From positions 39,902 to 103,901 of the forward strand of contig JBOFQB010000043.1 of NCBI GenBank assembly GCA_051660685.1: DNA of 64,000 nt, in the 5' to 3' direction. This document shows, in pieces, positions 59,226 to 64,000 of the stretch. The stretch's first letter is position 1; each line of letters opens with the position of its first letter. The position numbers were made by a program, and so were the translations under genes. This DNA is from JAVBSX01 sp051660685. Its GTDB lineage: Bacteria; Planctomycetota; Planctomycetia; Pirellulales; Thermoguttaceae. Under the pieces are notes generated by a model. The model worked only from the letters and a program-made list of their open reading frames with translations. It did no database searches and had not been told where the DNA came from.

Positions 59226-62111
59226 TCATTCCCCGTCAATGAGAATTGGATTCAGGTCTGTAAAGTCCGAGGAATCACCGCTAAATCCAAACGGGTTATC
59301 TCGCCTTGCTTGGTAATCGCTGATGATCGCATCGGTTGCCCATGTTTGTCCGATTGTTATATCCTCCGACGCTTGCGGCTTCAATTTAGTGTGACTTTTT
59401 GATTCTTTCGTAATCAAGTAATCGAAACGCTGAGATTCGCTATCGCCCAGACAGAGATAGGAGCGAGTTGTAACAGTACCGCCTAAGTGCTTGAATTCAA
59501 TAATCAGCGAAAGGGTTCCTTCGTGTTCCTCCCCGGTTGTTACAATGGACTCGTACTCACTCGGGTCAACCGATGTGTCACGAATTTCCACACCATCCAG
59601 CCAAACACGATTGTTGTGAACAAAATAACGTGCCGTTGGTGATAAAAACGGTATCGAACCCAGTTTTTCGTCCTCAATAACCTTGTCCAGATAAACCGCG
59701 ACAACACGTCTTGTACTGTTGTACAAAAGAGAATCCGAGTACAAACATATTGCATAACGTCCCGTTGGGTGAACGTACACGTTACTGCTCAGGACGGTAT
59801 TATCGTTAAAATTCCACTTCACACCGACCGCAGCGTCCTCGTTACGATAGACCACGATTCCTTCGTAAACAACAGAAAGCCCGGTAAAAATATGGTTGCC
59901 AAATCTATAATCAGGAATGACATTGTCATACAAAATCGCGTACCAATTCTCCGAGGACAAGGCAATGGGAGTGTTATAATTGGTTGAAAACAGGTAAAAG
60001 GCATTTTCGACGGAATCGGTCTGATTTCCTTTGTAAAAAACCTTTCCTTCACAAAGGGCGTAATGACCGGAAAACGCTGTAAAATAATGGGTTCCCGCGA
60101 TTCCAGTTTCGACGATTGTCAAGTTTTCATCATACCAAAACGAATCTCTGTTTACAAACGTAACATAGTTTCCCGCCATTCCAACCACGTTGTCCGTCGA
60201 ATCCATGTCGATTTTTTTATCTTCCAGAAAACACAACCTCGTTTTCTCCGTCGAAGAAGCACTTAGACAAACATTGTGAACGAGAAGATAAATCGGCACG
60301 TTATCTTCACAAATCCAACGACTGTTTCCAGCAACACCAATAGTGTTGCTGTTTACACCGTAACGTGAACGAAGTGAAGGTGGGTATTGAGGCGTGTAAT
60401 GGGCGGTTCCCGTGTATTTCTGCTCATCGTAATTGTAACCGGCAACAACCGACACTGACGCGCCGACATAATGGGTGAACAATTTCGTCCCGTTTTTGTG
60501 TCGTGTTTCAAGAGCAATAGAACCAACGCCTGCATCAGCTTCACTCGCGTAGTACGTCCGGTTGGTGTTAAAATCGTATCTATCTCTTAACTCAAACTTG
60601 GTCGGAAGATTAAGACCAACCGGAACGGTGTAATAAGCACCAGAGACAGGTGCTGGGGTGAGAATACGGGGTAAAACAGCAGGATAGTTTGGTTCCGAGT
60701 CACCGTAATCAATTTCGCCAAAAACGGGTTTGTTATACTCTTCGATCCTGTCACCAGCAAAAACCTGCGTGTACCTTCCATATAAGAGAAGCGGAACAGA
60801 AATCCTAAAAACCTCCCCGATTGCGTAATGGATTCCTACACAATCAAGCTCAATTGTCTTGTCTGCCGCACGAGGAGTATTCGTTTGTGACAAGCGAGTT
60901 CTGTACCAATCGTAGACCGAAAATACCGCTGCACTATCGTGTATATTAGGATAAAGGTGTGGAGAAGACACTGAATACCCTACAAAAGTGCTTTCCGCTG
61001 GAATTTTTCTCGTAACGACTTCTTTGGTTTTCTTGTTAAAGACAACAATAATTCGGTTATAACTTTCCGTTGGATGCGCCAGAATAAAAATAGCGTAACC
61101 GGACCGCTCGATGATTCTCGTGTTCACGTCCATAGCGTTATACGGATTGTAAGTCGGGTTTGGCTCTTTGATTCCCGGTGTTTCCACAACCGTCCACTCA
61201 TTATGGGCAAGAACCGTAACAGACTGTTCGGAATGTTCAAGCGGGACAATCCGATTCGGCAATTCTGTTTCCCACGAATAATCACCTATTGTCGTATCGG
61301 CAAACAAACCAGCCAACGATTTTCCAGAGACAACAGAAACGGGCGATTCATTGTCTTTGGTGCTTGAAATCACAAGACTATCAAGATTGTGAGTTATTGT
61401 ATCGGCGTGCGAAACAGTCTGCACGGATTGATAACCTAACTTCTCCGTCTTTTGTGTTGTGACTAATTCATTGTTTTTGTAAATCCGCAACTCATTTCCC
61501 TTAATGACAAGTTCAACCTTGATCTTTTCGAGCAGCTGGACTCTGGAAATGTCATTTTCTATTGTACCAGAAATCAAATACGTTTTCCCGCCAAGCGAAA
61601 AAGCGGTTCCCGTTAGAAGTCCCGGCGCGTACAGCATCCCCGTATCAACCGGTCTCGATTGTCCGCCCGTAAATGTTGCAAGTTGGTTGATACACTCAAT
61701 CCAACCCCGTTTTGGGTCTTTGTACCAAATCGTCAAAAGCCTACCGGTTTTTACAGAAATGTAAAACTCGCCAATGATCTTTTGGACAGACGAAAACGCC
61801 GCGACCAGACAATCATTTTTCAGTAACTGATAATTCGTCTCCCAAGCCTCTTCATATTCTATTTCCCACTTCGTAAGTGCTTCCTTAAACTCCTCTTCCG
61901 TATAATACTTGTCTTCAATGGGCTTAGTATTCAAAAGCCAATCCGGCCTTGCATTGTCTCTTTTAGGTTCAAAAACAAGCCATTTCTCCTCTCCTTTTGG
62001 CAAGACCGAAATGCGGCAATTGCGAAAAGTAACAATATGTCCGTACTCCTCCAGCGACTCGACCGGGAGTCCCAGTTTTCCAAAATCATCGTAAAATCGT
62101 CCATTTCCCAT
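59226..62111 (-). CDS. Unrecognised 961-residue island protein, probable beta-propeller or tail spike
   Basis: The largest gene in the operon. From about residue 300 onward, strands of the type YAIFILAHPTESYNRIIVVF, SRWICEDNVPIYLLVHNVCL, HYALCEGKVFYKGNQTD and RYFVHNNRVWLDGVEI recur, each placing a displayed quantity beside a short turn, as in propeller-like repeats. There is no signal peptide or membrane helix. Aromatic residues and Asn/Asp are abundant. It starts one base after the upstream stop (TAA-A-ATG). Likely part of a tail or adhesion structure; this is inference. Confidence 0.75.
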   Translation of the reverse strand: MGNGRFYDDFGKLGLPVESLEEYGHIVTFRNCRISVLPKGEEKWLVFEPKRDNARPDWLLNTKPIEDKYYTEEEFKEALTKWEIEYEEAWETNYQLLKNDCLVAAFSSVQKIIGEFYISVKTGRLLTIWYKDPKRGWIECINQLATFTGGQSRPVDTGMLYAPGLLTGTAFSLGGKTYLISGTIENDISRVQLLEKIKVELVIKGNELRIYKNNELVTTQKTEKLGYQSVQTVSHADTITHNLDSLVISSTKDNESPVSVVSGKSLAGLFADTTIGDYSWETELPNRIVPLEHSEQSVTVLAHNEWTVVETPGIKEPNPTYNPYNAMDVNTRIIERSGYAIFILAHPTESYNRIIVVFNKKTKEVVTRKIPAESTFVGYSVSSPHLYPNIHDSAAVFSVYDWYRTRLSQTNTPRAADKTIELDCVGIHYAIGEVFRISVPLLLYGRYTQVFAGDRIEEYNKPVFGEIDYGDSEPNYPAVLPRILTPAPVSGAYYTVPVGLNLPTKFELRDRYDFNTNRTYYASEADAGVGSIALETRHKNGTKLFTHYVGASVSVVAGYNYDEQKYTGTAHYTPQYPPSLRSRYGVNSNTIGVAGNSRWICEDNVPIYLLVHNVCLSASSTEKTRLCFLEDKKIDMDSTDNVVGMAGNYVTFVNRDSFWYDENLTIVETGIAGTHYFTAFSGHYALCEGKVFYKGNQTDSVENAFYLFSTNYNTPIALSSENWYAILYDNVIPDYRFGNHIFTGLSVVYEGIVVYRNEDAAVGVKWNFNDNTVLSSNVYVHPTGRYAICLYSDSLLYNSTRRVVAVYLDKVIEDEKLGSIPFLSPTARYFVHNNRVWLDGVEIRDTSVDPSEYESIVTTGEEHEGTLSLIIEFKHLGGTVTTRSYLCLGDSESQRFDYLITKESKSHTKLKPQASEDITIGQTWATDAIISDYQARRDNPFGFSGDSSDFTDLNPILIDGE

Positions 62112-62112
62112 T

Positions 62113-62883
62113 TTAGTAATTTATTTTGTCAAAGTACCATACACTGTCAATTTGTACACAACGCACAACGGCACCGAGAGGTGCGACTCCAGAGATTGGA
62201 AACAACGGGTCGTGACGAACATCGATATATTTGTACGGTCTAGGAAACTTCAATGTGTTGGCCGTCTTATCGACCATCGCAACTTGCACTCTGATGTATT
62301 CGTCACGACCTCCTACAACAACTTTTCCCCAACAATACTCTCCCCCTCCTCCGCCTCCGCCGCCAAGTAATGCAAAAGCCCAGCACCAATTGCCGGAACG
62401 GTTTGTCTTTTCGTGCCATAAAATAGGGATACCACTGTTGTTGGACGACAGAGACTCAACCGAATCGTTAAAACCTGCCTCGGAAAAATCGTCGGTCCCA
62501 TCTCTCTGCACCCTGACCGGCGTAAGACCGAGAAGGAGTACCGGACCAGCTTTGTCCGATCCAATGGATTGCTGTGTGACGCCAAATCGTTTCTCATGAG
62601 TCTCTTGATTAGGCTTTACCAGTTTGAGGGTAGGACGCGAAAAAAAGTTAGGCGGGAATGTTTCCCCGTCTGGCTCAAAGAGCAAACCATCAATACCCAC
62701 AATTCCATACGCAGGAAGATCAATACCAGATTTGTTGATTCCTGTTATTGCAAACTGTTGCTTCTCCGTTTTGGCCTCACTACCGAACGCATTTTGTGCC
62801 GTTACGGAATCCAAAAACGCATTGTAGGCCTCAGCACTAATGTCGAGACGATGACCAGCTGTTGCTTTTGTGTATTTGCCCAT
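62113..62883 (-). CDS. Unrecognised 256-residue island protein with a polyglycine run
   Basis: Begins MGKYTKATAGHRLDISAEAY, directly after the upstream TAA (TAA-ATG). A middle segment GPVLLLGLTPVRVQRDG recalls small virion proteins in planctomycete prophages as I remember them. A run of eight glycines at about 175-182 (FALLGGGGGGGGEYCWGK) separates two parts, as in glycine-rich phage adhesion tips. The C-terminal part ends VRCVQIDSVWYFDKINY. Function unknown. Confidence 0.7.
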   Translation of the reverse strand: MGKYTKATAGHRLDISAEAYNAFLDSVTAQNAFGSEAKTEKQQFAITGINKSGIDLPAYGIVGIDGLLFEPDGETFPPNFFSRPTLKLVKPNQETHEKRFGVTQQSIGSDKAGPVLLLGLTPVRVQRDGTDDFSEAGFNDSVESLSSNNSGIPILWHEKTNRSGNWCWAFALLGGGGGGGGEYCWGKVVVGGRDEYIRVQVAMVDKTANTLKFPRPYKYIDVRHDPLFPISGVAPLGAVVRCVQIDSVWYFDKINY

Positions 62884-63063
62884 TTAGTAACCAATCCCCA
62901 AATAACTGAAATCAAATTCTGGCATCACCTGTTCGATAAACACAGCAAGCTGCTTAATAAAGTCCCTGAGAATCAACGCTGTTTTCCTGTACTTCCAAGC
63001 AATTAGCAGTAGGTCGAACACGAGTAAAATCACGTTCCAGCTTTTTTTCAAAAAATTAATCAT
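62884..63063 (-). CDS. Small 59-residue membrane protein
   Basis: The ATG at 63063 overlaps the end of the 258-residue gene by eight bases (ATGATTAA arrangement). The peptide MINFLKKSWNVILLVFDLLL has one strong hydrophobic helix, then a basic stretch (IAWKYRKTA) and an amphipathic tail ending DFSYLGIGY. The size, the single helix and the position inside a phage-like operon suggest a holin-type or morphogenesis accessory protein, without firm evidence. Confidence 0.6.
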   Translation of the reverse strand: MINFLKKSWNVILLVFDLLLIAWKYRKTALILRDFIKQLAVFIEQVMPEFDFSYLGIGY

Positions 63064-63832
63064 GTTCACCAACTCCTTTCTGATTACGTTTTTCTCGCCG
63101 GATTGCAAGCCAAACCTGAAAGAGCAGGTAGGCGAGTTGGGCAATGAGGATGATCGACACACCCGCTTCTTTGGCCGCAGACACAATCGTTTTGTCGTCT
63201 TGGCGAATCGTCACACCGACCTGATCCATGGCAACCAGATGCCCCCAAGCGACGTTCCATGTTCGGTCGCTCGACAAGAGCTGTACCAAATCGTCTTGTT
63301 TGTTTTCCGTTGCCTTTTTTATCAAAAGTTCCCGCCAGAATTCTTTGTCCGTTATGTGGACCTTACCAAAAACTCGGGCCGATCCTGTTACCATCCCATT
63401 GCCGTTTATATTTGGTAACACGTTTTTCTTGGAGACCGTTCGCCGGGGTGAGCAGTTGACCCTTGCGTTTCCGCTGACCTCTGCGGCTTCGTCAAGAATG
63501 GTAAATCCTCCGACTTTCGCGTTTTCGCACACAAAACAGTCTCCTAGCAGTTGTGCCTGACCTCCGACGTAGGCATTGTCCGCAACTTTTCCGTAGTCAT
63601 CCACAAAGGCATTTTTACCAACAATCGCGTTTCCTGTTACGGTTGCGTTACCCGCAACAACTGCGTTTCCGGCAACCCAGCAGTTGCCGTATTGGTCCAG
63701 ATTTTCCATGCTTTGGAGGAATCCGCCTTTTTGGCCTTTTTTAACCGTTCCGAATGATTTTGAGGCGACAACACGGTAAACGATCCGACCATCTTCCAAC
63801 GTTTTTGTTTCGTCAATCAAGTGATATTTCAT
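63056..63832 (-). CDS. Left-handed beta-helix (hexapeptide-like) protein with a C-terminal membrane helix
   Basis: A 258-residue protein. After a 40-residue N-terminal part, repeats AVVAGNATVTGNAIVGKNAF, then VDDYGKVADNAYVGGQAQL and later GNGMVTGSARVFGKV form a parallel beta-helix of the type found in trimeric hexapeptide proteins and phage repeat proteins. A central helical region leads to a membrane helix (VSIILIAQLAYLLFQVWLAI) near 228-247 and a basic tail. It is the first gene of the operon, and the IS element begins only about 33 bp upstream of its start. Function unknown. Confidence 0.75.
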   Translation of the reverse strand: MKYHLIDETKTLEDGRIVYRVVASKSFGTVKKGQKGGFLQSMENLDQYGNCWVAGNAVVAGNATVTGNAIVGKNAFVDDYGKVADNAYVGGQAQLLGDCFVCENAKVGGFTILDEAAEVSGNARVNCSPRRTVSKKNVLPNINGNGMVTGSARVFGKVHITDKEFWRELLIKKATENKQDDLVQLLSSDRTWNVAWGHLVAMDQVGVTIRQDDKTIVSAAKEAGVSIILIAQLAYLLFQVWLAIRREKRNQKGVGEHD

Positions 63833-63865
63833 TTTTTTGAGGGGTAAAAGTGAAAAAAGGAACTA

Positions 63866-64000
63866 GAGCCTATTTCATAACCGTCTGAGAGCGATCATGG
63901 CACAAGCTGTTTGTAAATAGGCGTTAAACATTGATATTTTATGATCGTAACGAACTACCAAACGTCGAAAATCCTGTATCCACGAAATCGTTCGCTCGAT
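63866..64000 (-). mobile_element. IS5-family-like insertion sequence, 3' end (continues beyond the window)
   Basis: The end GAGCCTATTTCATAACC behaves as the terminal inverted repeat, preceded by CTA as possible target site. Only the transposase C-terminus is inside the window. Confidence 0.7.
63875..64000 (-). CDS. IS5-like DDE transposase, C-terminal 41 residues (partial)
   Basis: The minus-strand frame reads IERTISWIQDFRRLVVRYDH, then KISMFNAYLQTACAMIALRR-Leu-stop. The ERT-x-W-x-x-x-FRRL-VRY pattern contains the third catalytic Glu of IS5-family transposases and the ending is typical of the IS427-like subgroup. The frame is open to the window edge. The stop lies about nine bases inside the IS end, as usual for this family. 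Confidence 0.85.
   Translation of the reverse strand: MERTISWIQDFRRLVVRYDHKISMFNAYLQTACAMIALRRL

Larger units (their letters stand above)
54330..64000. mobile_element. Putative integrative element / prophage fragment inserted at tRNA-Glu
   Basis: The segment begins at the tRNA 3' end (probable attachment site within 54330-54360) and includes an integrase, an excisionase and a compact seven-gene minus-strand operon of unrecognised, structural-looking proteins. It continues past the window end. The far attachment repeat is not visible, so the boundary is inferred. Base composition looks more AT-rich than the flanking core genes by eye. Confidence 0.6.

Overview
The window looks like a chromosomal segment of a Planctomycetota bacterium, probably a lineage of moderate GC content. 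The best evidence is a DUF1559-type pseudopilin with the FTLIEL N-terminus and a C-terminal DG motif, found beside other planctomycete-favoured families: a TAT-exported Gfo/Idh/MocA oxidoreductase, a DUF6807/PmoA-like secreted protein, a ceramidase-like secreted protein, a DUF362 protein, a GspK-like protein, a PQQ-type propeller and a fused SecDF. lpxA and a C-terminal beta-barrel autotransporter indicate a lipid A-containing outer membrane. Purine-rich Shine-Dalgarno sites are present at only some starts. No species can be named from sequence alone.

Layout. 1-16 kb: end of a secreted protein, ribD, a secreted esterase, cheX plus an inositol-phosphatase-like gene, a galactose module (FmdB-type zinc ribbon, Na+/sugar symporter, galK), GspK, a GNAT enzyme, a DUF362 protein, an MFS permease and a GspH-like pseudopilin. 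16-32 kb: ACT regulator, degenerate hydrolase, autotransporter, pheT, an amino-sugar pair (PIG-L deacetylase and SIS isomerase), ceramidase-like protein, ExbD, YfcE phosphodiesterase, folE, a corrinoid protein and der. 32-47 kb: carbonic anhydrase, lpxA, proC, a NhaD-type antiporter, yajC-secDF, an orphan iorA, a flavodoxin-like reductase and the DUF1559 pseudopilin. 47-54 kb: a REP-type tyrosine transposase, Gfo/Idh/MocA, DUF6807, and an HD-GYP response regulator followed by a PQQ-like propeller.

54.3-64 kb is an accessory island. A tRNA-Glu(CTC) gene with a clear promoter and terminator is followed by a decamer repeat array, a tyrosine integrase and an overlapping excisionase. Then comes a tightly packed seven-gene minus-strand operon of large unrecognised proteins, which I read as a phage-tail-like module. 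The window ends inside an IS5-like insertion sequence that starts about 33 bp upstream of the operon's first gene.

The other dominant feature is repeat load. At least eight families of short palindromic or inverted-repeat elements fill nearly every intergenic space. They include a REP-like palindrome (GTTTAGCCG...CGGCTAAAC), a 117-bp perfect duplicate, a ~175-bp MITE-like element in four copies, a ~300-bp multi-hairpin element in two copies, and G-rich/C-rich GGGATA-type tracts. Some repeats supply the stop codon or last residues of genes (ribD, yfcE, the tyrosine transposase). The resident RAYT-like transposase, itself bracketed by one of these palindromes, is a plausible driver for part of this expansion.
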